In this document: positions 17,801 to 26,480 of the stretch, piece after piece
How positions within the stretch are numbered: position 1 is the first letter of the stretch
Layout of the letters: each line of letters begins with the position of its first letter
Source: Haloferula rosea
Lineage (GTDB): Bacteria; Verrucomicrobiota; Verrucomicrobiia; Verrucomicrobiales; Akkermansiaceae
Length of the DNA stretch: 64,000 bases
Direction: 5' to 3'
Assembly (NCBI RefSeq): GCF_016595525.1
Contig: NZ_JAENII010000016.1
Coordinates: forward strand, 21,924 to 85,923
Made by a program: the position numbers and the translations under genes
Notes under the pieces: generated by a model
What the model was told of the DNA's origin: nothing
What the model saw: only the letters and a program-made list of their open reading frames with translations
Database searches by the model: none

Positions 17801-19520
17801 GACATGGTCAAATCCAAATGGCGGAACCGATGCCGGCCGGGTGGACTCACTCGTCGTCACCCCGCTACCCGGGACCCTGCGCACCGCCGCCAACCTGCCC
17901 ACGAGCAGCTCCGACCTGGTCATCGCCGACCCTTCGCAAGCCGCGTGGCAGGCTGATGCCTCCGATGGCGCCCCCCGCGGGCAGGATGGTGAACCGGATG
18001 ACTCGTCCATTCGTAGCGTCTTCATTCCCACCGGAAGCTTCCCGGGCAACACCAATGTGGCGGACATCCGCTACCCCGTAACCGGACCTTGCCTGCTATC
18101 CTTCTGGTGGCAATGCGGTGGCTCGGCGGATGGAGAATTCTCCGTCGACCTGCGTATGGATCCCCTTGATCCCTTCGTTCCCGCGGGCGGGAGTGAAGGC
18201 CCACGGAAGATCAACCCCATCCCCGGAGGAACTCCTTGGCAGCAGGTCTTCCTCGAGATCCCGCCGGGCATTGCGGAGCTACGCTTCCTCTACACCCCCG
18301 CTGCGAATGGCGCGGAAGGGAACGGCTGGATCGACCAAATCAACGTCCTTTCCGATCCCGGGGTCTTTCTCGCTTCACAACTCCACCCCGCACGTGGGCT
18401 CGACCACTGGAGCGCCCGCTGGGAAACCTACGGCGACGCACCGTGGTTCGGCATCTATGACGAGAGCAACGGTGGCATCGACAGCACCAGCCACGACGAC
18501 CTGGACGACAATGAAAGCACCACCCTCACCACCACCGTGCAGGGGCCGAAGAAGCTCTTCTTCCATTGGAAGGTGAGTAGTGAGCTTGGATTCGACCGAT
18601 TGATCTTCACCCTCGACGGCACCGAGGTGGTGCCGCCGATCTCGGGTCTGGTCGACTGGACACCCGTCGAAATCGACATCCCACTCGGCACGCACGTGCT
18701 GCGCTGGACCTACCAAAAGGACGGCTCGGTTACGAATCACGAGGACCGTGGCTGGGTCGATGGCGTGGCGCTGCTACGACCGGACTTCGGCATCAATTCG
18801 ATCAGCCACACGCCGGGATCGGGTTTCGCGCTGCTGAGCGTGAGCAAGGATCCGACCTCGGGGTTCTTCCTGGAATCGAATGCCACCCTCGACCCGGATG
18901 GCTGGGCACCGACAGGGACGGCGGGCACCATCAACAACTCCGGGCTCATTCCGCCCAGTCTCGAAGATGTCACTCTGATCGTACCAGCCACTGGGGATCG
19001 CCAGTTCTATCGCCTCGTTTTCCACCCCGAGATCGTCCAGCAGATCGACGATGCGAGCTTCGACCTCGTGACGACTCCCGCAGGCTTCTTCCAGAGCAAC
19101 AATGCGTCCTGGGGTCCCGACGACGACCCGTTCACCGCGACCTCCTTCGAGCACATCGCTGGATTCGCGGCGGATGGCGACAACCACCTGAGCATCAAGG
19201 AGGGCTTCTTCAGCGAAATGAAGGGCAGCTTCATCGCCTACAAAGGGGTCCACTCGGTCACCGCAGCGATCGGTCATCGCTCGGGTTTTACCGCAGGCAA
19301 TGATCGGTCCGCCGTGGTGCTCACGAGTGGCATCGAGCTGGGGCGTATCGAGTACTTCGGAAACAACATTCCCGGCAATACCTTCGTCGACGCCTTCCCG
19401 GTGAGCTTCGACACCTTCACCGGACCAGACGACGCGAACTTTGCCTACAAGGTGCGTCTGGAGAGCGAAGGCGGACGGTCGTTCTTCGATAAGATTCGCG
19501 TGGTCTCGGAATCCCAGTAG
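14895..19520 (+). CDS. Giant subtilisin-like (S8) serine peptidase with C-terminal binding modules
   Basis: 1541 residues. An N-terminal anchor (LVPILSGVAVLVTAYLWL) precedes a charged linker and an S8 catalytic domain at about 200-610. That domain has His258 in DHGTHVLG, the oxyanion Asn380 in SAGNERG and Ser507 in GTSMATPG. The position of the catalytic Asp reads MWESG, that is Glu221. A KP-43-type beta-barrel follows (KILVNDLDVEI ... YELVIKHKG). Then come two related modules (VTFDWGVSSESGFDFLRF and LFFHWKVSSELGFDRLIF) and a tail with QFYRLVFHPEI. Starts at 14895 and 14922 are both plausible. It is probably exported and surface-anchored and degrades external protein. Whether Glu supports catalysis is open. 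Confidence 0.85.
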   Translation: MAGYVLPGIMSKSPLSQKNLVPILSGVAVLVTAYLWLDRDPSQKERPHGEVIGASVEETTPPEAVVAVEEMQDPPMVESAPDQPRTHDTTVFIDARPGAAEPPAAAEPRPLLPSGVRERKTTPAQIAQRERSIQQLAKREQDRKEEARAWAKANGWEMKGRKPDGGDWEIMRLDANGEPVIYETDNEEARISHNVEPLTQFGSPGGPVNLSGFGWTAGMWESGPPRLTHTEFNDFPGRVVYGDSNPNDADSANDITDHGTHVLGTILGNGFSGSNDDTRGMAWRASARTFGWNGDDSEMRSNGATAPNQPSRIYVSNHSYGIGAGWFRTRTGPRAGTWGWSGSPGASEDDDFGRYSENAEDRDITCRMNPYYLPFFSAGNERGNVPPDGATIFINVPDGNGGFTEVQRTWPDAQAPAADGAGDGGYDTIRDNALSKNAMVVGNQQDAVLFVPGTGDIRFPAVSMSPSSSFGPADDGRIKPDIVGNGHEVLSAVSSGDEDRGVKTGTSMATPGATGTALLLHEHFRNRTNGYLRSSALKALMIHTATDVQSTGPDYASGWGLIDAVAAVAHIDLAADHPGGFHIYDGELSADEPEFRLTFQADGPVKATLVWTDPEGTEQFGIDNRSKILVNDLDVEIRRPNGSFVLAPELDPTSPTDLATYAGNDTDNVEMLGGAGNLIAQQAGVYELVIKHKGQITEPGLQPGETPRQVFSLMLEGNIEDDTGSVAQAVDLPERVFIKATTADVGFGFEDNASFNFGDRAVSLDINDSQKAGFQTTVTGPVTVTFDWGVSSESGFDFLRFLDDAVEVDAISGTVGTTQVAYNVPAGEHVLSWIYEKDSTVSVGDDAGFVDNISLNSLAEALDNFDFAFLEPGSSSAGWTIEPIDPTVVPGVPTGDIAKAGGVSGSQFSAMETFIEGPALVQFTMVQTGDGTLFAQWGPGLTRLITHNTGNAFRRYSIELGAGLQPVRWTWSNPNGGTDAGRVDSLVVTPLPGTLRTAANLPTSSSDLVIADPSQAAWQADASDGAPRGQDGEPDDSSIRSVFIPTGSFPGNTNVADIRYPVTGPCLLSFWWQCGGSADGEFSVDLRMDPLDPFVPAGGSEGPRKINPIPGGTPWQQVFLEIPPGIAELRFLYTPAANGAEGNGWIDQINVLSDPGVFLASQLHPARGLDHWSARWETYGDAPWFGIYDESNGGIDSTSHDDLDDNESTTLTTTVQGPKKLFFHWKVSSELGFDRLIFTLDGTEVVPPISGLVDWTPVEIDIPLGTHVLRWTYQKDGSVTNHEDRGWVDGVALLRPDFGINSISHTPGSGFALLSVSKDPTSGFFLESNATLDPDGWAPTGTAGTINNSGLIPPSLEDVTLIVPATGDRQFYRLVFHPEIVQQIDDASFDLVTTPAGFFQSNNASWGPDDDPFTATSFEHIAGFAADGDNHLSIKEGFFSEMKGSFIAYKGVHSVTAAIGHRSGFTAGNDRSAVVLTSGIELGRIEYFGNNIPGNTFVDAFPVSFDTFTGPDDANFAYKVRLESEGGRSFFDKIRVVSESQ

Positions 19521-19644
19521 GCGACCCCAACCACCCGGTCCAACAACGCACCGACAGCCGTCAACTCACCCACAAAGCCGTCGCTGGGAAAAACCGCTTC
19601 ATCAGCCGTGACGCGGCCCGTTTCCGTGCGAGACTCCCGTGTCC

Positions 19645-21726
19645 ATGACCACCGCCTTGATTGCCCTCGCCACCGCCCTTTCCTACCCCGATACCCGCAT
19701 CGATGAAACCGTGGAGACCCTCCACGGTATCAAAGTCGCCGACCCCTACCGCTGGCTCGAGGACGACCATTCGGAGGAAACGAAGGCCTGGGTGAAAAGC
19801 CAGAACAAGGTCACTCAGGCCTACCTCTCCGGGCTGCCACAGCGCGCTGAGATCCACGACCGCACCGCCAGGCTGCTCGACTTCGAACGCATCGGCACCC
19901 CACGCGAGTTCGGAGGGCGCTGGTTCTTCACCTACAACTCCGGGCTGCAGAACCAGTCCGTGCTGATGACCTCGGCTTCACTCGGCGGTGAACCCGAACT
20001 GCTGCTCGATCCGAATTCACTCTCGAAGGAAGGTACGGTCTCGCTCGCCGACTGGACGCCGAGCAAGGACGGCAAGCTCCTCGCCTGGGCACTCTCGCGC
20101 GGTGGTAGCGATTGGAAGGAGATCCGCGTCCGTGACGTCACCACCGGCAAGGACCTCAAGGATCATCTGCGGTGGGTGAAGTTCAGCGGAATCTCGTGGC
20201 TGCCGGATGGTTCCGGCTTCTACTACAGCCGCTACGACGCCCCCGACGACCAGGCCGAGCTCACGGGGAGAAACGAGAACCATCAGCTCTGGTTCCATCG
20301 CATCGGCACCCCTCAATCCGCCGATCGGCTGGTCTACCGTCGCGTCGACCATCCCACCTGGGGATTCTACGGCGGCGTCACCGATGACGGCAGCTACCTT
20401 GTCATCCATGTGTCCGACGGCACCTCCACCAAGAACCGATCATTCTATCAGAAACTCGGCGACAAGACCGATGGGGACATCGTCGAACTGCTGAACGAGG
20501 CCGATGCCGCCTACCGCTTCCTTGGGAATGTCGGCAGTCGATTCTTCTACCGCACCAACCTCGATGCCCCGCGCTACCGGGTCATCGCGATCGACATCGA
20601 GAACCCGGGCCGTGAGCACTGGGAAGAGATCATTCCCCAGAGCGACGAGAACCTGGACGAAGTCTCGCTCGTCGGCGGTCACCTCGTCTGCAGCTACCTC
20701 AAGGACGCCCGCAGCGTCATCCGCGTCCATGACCTCAACGGCAAGCACGTCCGCGACGTCGACCTCCCCGGACTCGGTTCGGCAGGAGGATTCCGCGGTC
20801 GGCTCGATGACACCCATACCTTCTACGGCTTCAGCTCCTTCACCGACCCCGGTGCGATCCACCGCTACGAACTGGCCACCGGAAAGAGCGAGCTTTGGCG
20901 CAAGCCGGACATCGACTTCGATGGCTCGGGCTACGTGACGAAGCAGGTATTCATCCCGAGCAAGGACGGCACCAAGGTGCCGGCCTTCATCGTTCACCGC
21001 AAGGGCATCGAGCTCGATGGCTCCCACCGCACGCTCCTCTACGGCTATGGCGGCTTCAACATCCCCGTGACTCCCGGCTTTTCCGTCAGCCGTGCCGTCT
21101 GGCTCGAGCGCGGCGGAGTCTTCGTGCTCGCCTGCATCCGCGGCGGTGGCGAATACGGTAAGGAATGGCACGAGTCCGCCATCCGGTTGAAGAAACAGAA
21201 CAGCTACGACGACTTCATCGCGATCGCCGAATGGTTGACCGAAAACGGCTACACATCCCCGAAGAAGCTCGCCATTCAGGGTGGAAGCAATGGCGGCCTG
21301 CTCGTCGGTGCCTGCATGACCCAGCGGCCGGAGCTGTTCGGCGCCTGCCTGCCAGCCGTCGGTGTCATGGACCTGCTGCGCTTCCACAAGTTCACCATCG
21401 GCTGGGCCTGGAAACGCGACTACGGCGATCCGGAGAACCCCGAGGAGTTCGCCAACCTGCTCAAGATCTCTCCCTATCACAACCTGAAGCCCAGCGTCCG
21501 CTACCCCGCCACCCTCGTGACCACCGCCGACCATGACGACCGCGTGGTCCCCGCCCACAGTTTCAAGTTCGCCGCACGTCTCCAGGCCTGTCAGCCGCCG
21601 GACGGGCCACCGGTCCTTATCCGCATCGACACAAGCGCTGGCCATGGCGCCGGCACCGCGCTGGACAAAGTCATCGATCTCGCCGCCGACCAGTGGGCCT
21701 TCCTTGAGGACAGTCTGAAGGACTGA
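19645..21726 (+). CDS. Prolyl oligopeptidase family (S9A) serine peptidase
   Basis: 693 residues from the ATG at 19645 (a GTG at 19639 would add two). It cleaves peptides after proline or related residues. An N-terminal seven-bladed propeller domain starts with YPDTRIDETVETLHG and DPYRWLEDDHSEETKAWV. The alpha/beta hydrolase domain has the nucleophile in GGSNGGLLVG (codon 21286-21288), the acid in TADHDDRVVP and the histidine in TSAGHGAG, all canonical. Length is normal for the family (about 690-710). The N-terminus (MTTALIALATALSYP) is hydrophobic, but a signal peptide is not certain. It stands alone between the giant peptidase and a sulfatase gene. Confidence 0.93.
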   Translation: MTTALIALATALSYPDTRIDETVETLHGIKVADPYRWLEDDHSEETKAWVKSQNKVTQAYLSGLPQRAEIHDRTARLLDFERIGTPREFGGRWFFTYNSGLQNQSVLMTSASLGGEPELLLDPNSLSKEGTVSLADWTPSKDGKLLAWALSRGGSDWKEIRVRDVTTGKDLKDHLRWVKFSGISWLPDGSGFYYSRYDAPDDQAELTGRNENHQLWFHRIGTPQSADRLVYRRVDHPTWGFYGGVTDDGSYLVIHVSDGTSTKNRSFYQKLGDKTDGDIVELLNEADAAYRFLGNVGSRFFYRTNLDAPRYRVIAIDIENPGREHWEEIIPQSDENLDEVSLVGGHLVCSYLKDARSVIRVHDLNGKHVRDVDLPGLGSAGGFRGRLDDTHTFYGFSSFTDPGAIHRYELATGKSELWRKPDIDFDGSGYVTKQVFIPSKDGTKVPAFIVHRKGIELDGSHRTLLYGYGGFNIPVTPGFSVSRAVWLERGGVFVLACIRGGGEYGKEWHESAIRLKKQNSYDDFIAIAEWLTENGYTSPKKLAIQGGSNGGLLVGACMTQRPELFGACLPAVGVMDLLRFHKFTIGWAWKRDYGDPENPEEFANLLKISPYHNLKPSVRYPATLVTTADHDDRVVPAHSFKFAARLQACQPPDGPPVLIRIDTSAGHGAGTALDKVIDLAADQWAFLEDSLKD

Positions 21727-22198
21727 AGAGCGGCATTGCGGTTCAGTTCGACCGCCCCGGGCACTTCTTGATGCTCCCGATCACTGCGCCCCGGATTCAG
21801 ACCCTCCAGGCCAGGAGTTGTCCTAACAAAAAGATGTCCGGTTTCAGGTCCATGAGGGAATCCCTGTGTCAGCTCGCGATGCACCACCCGGGACAGCACC
21901 CGAATGCATGGGTGGAAAGAAGAGCTTGCCTTCCTCACGCACAACCCGGCCAAAAGCTCCCCCATCGATTCACAACAATCTTGTTGTGAATCACTTGCCG
22001 TCAAAGTCGGCATCCCGACCGCCACCCATCTGGCCGACTCGTCACCGCAAAGGAATCGAAAGATCCGTTCGACTGAACCAATCGTCCGAAAATTGTCTTT
22101 GATTCGAATTGGAGCCACGCCAGTCTCCGGATCTTGTACTTTGCACCTCATTTTCCCTCAACCGGTACATCTCTTCCCCAACTGAAACCAAACCAACC
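21727..22198. other. Intergenic region upstream of a sulfatase gene
   Basis: 472 bases without a credible gene on either strand. The distinctive feature is a perfect 26-base palindrome at 21967-21992, about 207 bases before the sulfatase start. The final 30 bases are an A/C-rich leader (CTGAAACCAAACCAACC) without a Shine-Dalgarno sequence. Confidence 0.55.
21967..21992. promoter_or_regulatory. Perfect palindrome, candidate operator
   Basis: Arms GATTCACAACAA and TTGTTGTGAATC with a two-base spacer form a perfect inverted repeat of 12 + 12 bases. No T-run follows, so a terminator is less likely than a binding site for a dimeric regulator of the downstream sulfatase. The regulator is not in the window. 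Confidence 0.5.
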
Positions 22199-23794
22199 AT
22201 GAAACCAACACAAAGACTCCGGCGATTCATGATCGCCGCCTCGGTCGCCTTGGCGGCGGCCGCCACCGCCCAAGACAAGAAGCCAAACATTCTCGTCATC
22301 TGGGGCGACGACATCGGCGTATGGAACATCAGCCACATGAACCGTGGCATGATGGGCTACAAGACGCCGAACATCGACCGCATCGCGAACGAAGGCATCT
22401 ACTTCACCGATTATTACGGTCAGCAGTCCTGCACTGCCGGACGCGCGGCCTTCCTCAATGGCAGCGTTCCGGTCCGCACCGGTATGACCAAGGTAGGCCT
22501 CCCCGCCGCCCCCCAGGGTTGGCAGAAGACCGACGTCACATTCGCCGCCGTCCTCAAGGGCCAGGGTTACGCCACCGGCCAGTTCGGCAAGAACCACCAG
22601 GGCGACCGCGACGAGCACCTGCCGACCAACCACGGCTTCGATGAATTCATGGGCAACCTCTACCACCTGAACGCAGAAGAGGAACCAGAAGACCGCGACT
22701 ACCCTGCCGACATGAAGCTCGCCGACGGTTCGACCTTCCGTCAGAAGTTCGGCCCCCGTGGCGTGATCAAGTCAACCGCCGACGGCAAGATCGAAGACAC
22801 CGGACCACTGACCCGGAAGCGGATGGAAACCGTGGACGATGAAACCATCGCCGCCGCCAAGGACTTCATCCAGCGTCAGCACAAGACCGGCAAACCATGG
22901 ATGTGCTGGTGGAACGGCACCCGCATGCATTTCCGCACCCACGTCAAGGACGAGCACACCGGCATCGCCGGCAAGTCCGGAAACGTCTACCACGACGGAA
23001 TGGTCGAGCACGACATGCACGTTGGAGAACTGCTGGCGCTCATCGATGAACTCGGCATCGCCGACAATACGATCGTTCAGTACTCCACCGACAACGGCGT
23101 GCACTACAACACCTGGCCGGATGCAGGAACCACTCCCTTCCATGGTGAGAAGAACTCCAACTGGGAAGGTGCCTTCCGCGTTCCCTGCTACATCCGCTGG
23201 CCCGGCCAGTTCCCTGCGGGAGCCACCGTCAACGGCATCGTCTCCCACGAAGACTGGCTTCCCACCTTCGCCGCCGCCGCGGGCAACCCCGACATCAAGG
23301 AGCAGCTCCGCGAGGGGGTCGACCTCATCGGCCGCACCTACAAGAACTACATCGATGGCTACAACATGCTCGATTACCTCAAGAAGGCGGGAACCTTCGA
23401 GACCATCGACGACGACATCAAGGCCTGCCCGCGCAAGGAGTTCATCTACACCACCGATGGAGGTGAAGTCTGCGCCATCCGCGTCCATGACTGGAAAGCC
23501 ACCTATCTGGAAAACCGGGCAAACCGCCTGCAGATCTGGCGCGAGCCCTTCATCAAGCTCCGCACGCCGCATCTGTACCACCTCCGTCGGGACCCCTTCG
23601 AGAAGGCTCAGATCGGTTCGAACACCTACGAAGACTGGTACATGGACAAGGTCTACCTGCTCGCACCCATGCAGGTTGTCGCCTCCAAGTTCCTCATGAC
23701 CATGAAGGACTACCCACCAAGCCAGACGCCCGGCGACTGGAGTCTTTCCACCTTGGAAGAACAGATCAAGGACATGAGACCCACCACCCACTGA
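22199..23794 (+). CDS. Secreted arylsulfatase (formylglycine-dependent)
   Basis: 531 residues with a signal peptide MKPTQRLRRFMIAASVALAAAATA. It is expected to hydrolyse sulfate esters in the periplasm or outside the cell. Metal-binding residues are in PNILVIWGDDIG. The formylglycine site is Cys78 in SCTAGRAAF (CxAxR type), which requires an external maturase. Further conserved elements are GYATGQFGKNHQGD, YSTDNGVHYNTWPD and FHGEKNSNWEGAFRVPCYIRWPG (in part). The ATG at 22199 is chosen because the signal peptide starts there. The CTAGR subgroup is common in marine Verrucomicrobia and Planctomycetes; the substrate cannot be told from sequence. A strong terminator follows at 23862. Confidence 0.93.
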   Translation: MKPTQRLRRFMIAASVALAAAATAQDKKPNILVIWGDDIGVWNISHMNRGMMGYKTPNIDRIANEGIYFTDYYGQQSCTAGRAAFLNGSVPVRTGMTKVGLPAAPQGWQKTDVTFAAVLKGQGYATGQFGKNHQGDRDEHLPTNHGFDEFMGNLYHLNAEEEPEDRDYPADMKLADGSTFRQKFGPRGVIKSTADGKIEDTGPLTRKRMETVDDETIAAAKDFIQRQHKTGKPWMCWWNGTRMHFRTHVKDEHTGIAGKSGNVYHDGMVEHDMHVGELLALIDELGIADNTIVQYSTDNGVHYNTWPDAGTTPFHGEKNSNWEGAFRVPCYIRWPGQFPAGATVNGIVSHEDWLPTFAAAAGNPDIKEQLREGVDLIGRTYKNYIDGYNMLDYLKKAGTFETIDDDIKACPRKEFIYTTDGGEVCAIRVHDWKATYLENRANRLQIWREPFIKLRTPHLYHLRRDPFEKAQIGSNTYEDWYMDKVYLLAPMQVVASKFLMTMKDYPPSQTPGDWSLSTLEEQIKDMRPTTH

Positions 23795-23861
23795 TCGGTG
23801 CTCTGAAGAATATCGGACCCGTCTCGACCATGGACGGCCACCCGGTTTCGCTTCTCAACCC

Positions 23862-23898
23862 AGCCGCGTCCGGAGTCACTCCGGGCGCGGCTTTCCTT
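23862..23898 (+). terminator. Rho-independent terminator
   Basis: Arms AGCCGCGTCCGGAG and CTCCGGGCGCGGCT (one G-T wobble) with a three-base loop are followed by TTCCTTT. It lies 67 bases after the stop of the arylsulfatase gene. Confidence 0.8.
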
Positions 23899-24160
23899 TG
23901 GTCACCGTCACAGGGTGATCACAGCCGTTGTCGTAGTCGTCTGTGCCTCCATGATTTCCATCCAGCTCCCTCGTTGCTCACCGGAAATCCTGCTCCGCAG
24001 GATTCATGAACCAACCATGCTCCATGCCGGGCGCCAACCAAGCCGAACCGCTACAGGCTCACAAACCACCCCGGGGCACACAACGAAGAACCCGTCCTCA
24101 GCCAACCCGTACGCCACGCCATCACCCGACCCGTTTGACCATCAGCCTCGGCAGGCTCCA
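23899..24160. other. Intergenic region without recognisable gene
   Basis: With the terminator it makes a 366-base gap between the sulfatase and the next gene. I see no coding potential on either strand and no structured RNA that I can support. Confidence 0.5.
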
Positions 24161-24616
24161 TCAGATCGGACTTGAAGCGACCTTATCCAGGTCAGGCCTC
24201 CAGATCGGGTGGTAAATGACCAGTTGATGTCTACGCTTCTGATGCACACAGATGAAGTTGGCACTCTTCTTGTCCTGCTCAGTCCGTTGATAGAAGTAGC
24301 CAAGGTTCACACCCTCGTCATCCAACAGCTCCTTGAGCTTTTCGGCATGTTTGTCGGGATTTAGTGGGGTATTGAGCTTCCATTCACCATTTCCATTCAA
24401 TCTTCGCATTCCCTCGGCTTCTTCAAGTGAGATCCGTTTCCCCGATTTTTTCTGGATGATCGCATAGACACAGAAGCCCTTGTGGTATCCGAACTCATAC
24501 TTGAAGCCGGTTTCCGAATGCTGGCTCTTGTCCTCGGCGTTGAAGCGTCCTCGTTTCAGGCCACCGATACGGGTGCCGTAATATTCGTTGATTTGCGCGG
24601 GGGTGAGGTAGATCAT
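24161..24616 (-). CDS. Hypothetical protein, divergent from the DUF2235 operon
   Basis: 151 residues if started at the ATG at 24616 (MIYLTPAQINEYYG...); an in-frame ATG at 24670 would add 18. The protein is charged and soluble, with a basic stretch SGKRISLEEAEGMRRLNG and a beta segment FICVHQKRRHQLVIYHPIWR. No signal peptide or membrane segment is present. I do not recognise a family. An inverted repeat at 24631-24645 lies just before the shorter start, which favours it. The codon use is less GC-biased than the neighbours, as in the following three genes, and suggests an accessory segment. Confidence 0.6.
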   Translation of the reverse strand: MIYLTPAQINEYYGTRIGGLKRGRFNAEDKSQHSETGFKYEFGYHKGFCVYAIIQKKSGKRISLEEAEGMRRLNGNGEWKLNTPLNPDKHAEKLKELLDDEGVNLGYFYQRTEQDKKSANFICVHQKRRHQLVIYHPIWRPDLDKVASSPI

Positions 24617-24630
24617 CGTGGTATGTGTTA

Positions 24631-24645
24631 GTTCCAGTATGGAAC
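24631..24645. promoter_or_regulatory. Small inverted repeat, candidate operator
   Basis: GTTCCA-GTA-TGGAAC, 15 bases, is centred 22 bases upstream of the ATG at 24616 in the region between two divergent genes. It could bind a regulator of this pair. No regulator gene is visible nearby. Confidence 0.35.
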
Positions 24646-24797
24646 CAACATATTCGACCCTAGGGTTCAAGCACTTGTTCTGTTAGTGGAAATTCATGGA
24701 CCGAAGGGTGAGTAGAAGAACGGATCGCCTCACGCGCTGCGTCATGTCTTCGTAAATCCTCGACAGGCGGCCTGGATGCTGCTTGATAGGATATCCT

Positions 24798-25826
24798 ATG
24801 AAAAGGATTGTCATTTGTTCTGACGGGACTTGGAACTCGCCCGACGACGAACAAGCGACAAACGTGCTGCGGTTCTCGCGCGCCATCGCACCTGTGGACA
24901 ATGACGGCGCCAATCAGGTCGTCTTCTACGACTGGGGTGTGGGGGCCGACCGAAAGAAGATGAGCGGCGGCATCTCGGGTGCGGGAATCGATAAGAACAT
25001 CATGGACTGCTACCGGTTCATCGTTCACAATTTCGAACCCGGCGATCAGCTCTTCTTCTTCGGATTCAGCCGTGGCGCCTATACCGTTAGATCACTTGGC
25101 GGATTCATTCGGAATTGTGGGATATTCAAGCGGGAACATGCCGACCGAATCCCTTCGGCCTATGATCACTACAGGCGTCGTCAACCGAGCAGCAGCCCCG
25201 ATGCGCATGCCTCCGTCGAACTGCGACGTCGCTACGCTTGGAAAGACCGGCCCGAGATCGAGTTTCTGGGAGTATGGGACACAGTAGGGAGTCTGGGTGT
25301 CCCTGTCACCTTCTTCGGTCTCCTCGACAACGAAGAGTATCTGTTTCACGACACCTCGCCTAGCAGCATCATCCAGTGTGCCCGACACGCCATGTCCATC
25401 GACGAATGCCGGAAGGACTTCCCAGTGACCCGCTGGGATGTGAAGCCGGGAATCGACCTGAAGGAGGTTTGGTTTGCCGGCGTACACAGTGATGTGGGAG
25501 GCGGCTACGAAGACGACAACCGGCTCTCTGAAGTTGCAGCGACGTGGATGGCGCAAGAAGCCGCGGCAAGGGGGCTTCGGTTTGAGTCCTTCCTTCTCGA
25601 TGCACTGGAGGATGTACCCGGAGCATCCCAACACCCCCAGCCCACCGGGATCTACCGGGTCAGAGGCAAGCGCTGGAGGAAGCTGCTGCTCGATGACCTT
25701 GTCCACGAATCGGTCAGGCGCAGATACCAGTATCTTGGCCGCAGATGGAAAAGCCCAGCGTTCCGGAAATTCTTCAAGGCCCACGATCACGACTGGTCCA
25801 GTCTACATATCGAAGGAAATCCGTAG
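24798..25826 (+). CDS. DUF2235 / Tle1-like alpha/beta hydrolase
   Basis: 342 residues from the ATG at 24798, preceded by AGGA within the palindrome AGGATATCCT. It is a DUF2235 (T6SS phospholipase effector Tle1-like) hydrolase. The N-terminus is KRIVICSDGTWNSP, the nucleophile elbow GFSRGAYTVRSLGG (Ser91) follows, then EFLGVWDTVGSLGVP and the VHSDVGGGY motif carrying the predicted acid and histidine. No signal peptide is present. In Proteobacteria many relatives are T6SS lipid-degrading toxins, but no T6SS gene is present here. It heads a probable three-gene operon with a membrane coiled-coil protein (54-base gap) and a TPR protein. The lipid substrate is inferred. Confidence 0.85.
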   Translation: MKRIVICSDGTWNSPDDEQATNVLRFSRAIAPVDNDGANQVVFYDWGVGADRKKMSGGISGAGIDKNIMDCYRFIVHNFEPGDQLFFFGFSRGAYTVRSLGGFIRNCGIFKREHADRIPSAYDHYRRRQPSSSPDAHASVELRRRYAWKDRPEIEFLGVWDTVGSLGVPVTFFGLLDNEEYLFHDTSPSSIIQCARHAMSIDECRKDFPVTRWDVKPGIDLKEVWFAGVHSDVGGGYEDDNRLSEVAATWMAQEAAARGLRFESFLLDALEDVPGASQHPQPTGIYRVRGKRWRKLLLDDLVHESVRRRYQYLGRRWKSPAFRKFFKAHDHDWSSLHIEGNP

Positions 25827-25880
25827 TGGCTTCATATCCTATTGATCCACCATCTCACTCATACCCCCACTCCCATCATC

Positions 25881-26480
25881 ATGAGGCACTCTGCTGACAA
25901 CGTGACTGGAATGTCATTCTTCACCGCCGATATCGACGGAGGCGGATTCGATCCTCTCGCTGCCCTCGAATACGGAGGAATCGGGCTTGCCGCGGTATGT
26001 GCCTATCTCGCTTACACCCTCCTCAAGGATGTCGGGGAAGAGGAAAGGAACCGTCAGAAATTGATTGAGCGGTTCATGATCTTTGCGCTGATCATTGCCG
26101 TATTGGGTTCCACTGCGAAAATCATCGAGCTCTCGATTGGAGATGGTTCAAAACCGGTCAAGGGTCGTGTCTCCGCCCTGCTCCACAAACCGGGAAAGCT
26201 TGAGGAGATCAAGGTGTCCCACCGATCGGTAGGCAACGAAGCAGTCGAACTCGCCTTCAGTGAAACAGATGGCTTCTGCAACACCGAGCTGGCGGATGGC
26301 CACGTGATCACCATTCAGGATTCCGGTCTTCTCGCAGCACTCAAGTATTCCCTCCAACAAGTGGAGAAAGAACGAAAGGAGCTCCAAGATCGAATCAACA
26401 GATTGGAGCAGAGGCAGAATCCAAATGAAACCCCAGGAGATCATGAAAGTGAACGTGGAATTCTTGACGCTGGTATCTGA
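25881..26480 (+). CDS. Membrane protein with C-terminal coiled coil, in the DUF2235 operon
   Basis: 199 residues from the ATG at 25881 (a TTG at 25842 and an ATG at 25911 are alternatives). Two membrane segments are visible: GIGLAAVCAYLAYTLL and MIFALIIAVLGSTAKII, separated by a charged loop (EEERNRQKLIERF). A soluble domain follows with a beta-rich part (KVSHRSVGNEAVELAF). The final 50 residues are a coiled coil (LQQVEKERKELQDRINRLEQ). I recognise no named family. Its place directly after the hydrolase and its overlap with the next gene suggest a membrane platform or partner for the hydrolase. That is inference from context. Confidence 0.65.
   Translation: MRHSADNVTGMSFFTADIDGGGFDPLAALEYGGIGLAAVCAYLAYTLLKDVGEEERNRQKLIERFMIFALIIAVLGSTAKIIELSIGDGSKPVKGRVSALLHKPGKLEEIKVSHRSVGNEAVELAFSETDGFCNTELADGHVITIQDSGLLAALKYSLQQVEKERKELQDRINRLEQRQNPNETPGDHESERGILDAGI

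Noticed and set aside
20440..21645. 401-codon open frame on the minus strand
   Set aside because: Antisense to the prolyl oligopeptidase, whose catalytic motifs are complete.
22772..23791. 339-codon open frame on the minus strand
   Set aside because: Antisense to the arylsulfatase; valine- and glycine-rich shadow composition.
24798..25826. DUF2235 protein as part of a type VI secretion system
   Set aside because: No VgrG, Hcp, PAAR, sheath or ClpV gene is present in the window, so only the hydrolase family is supported.
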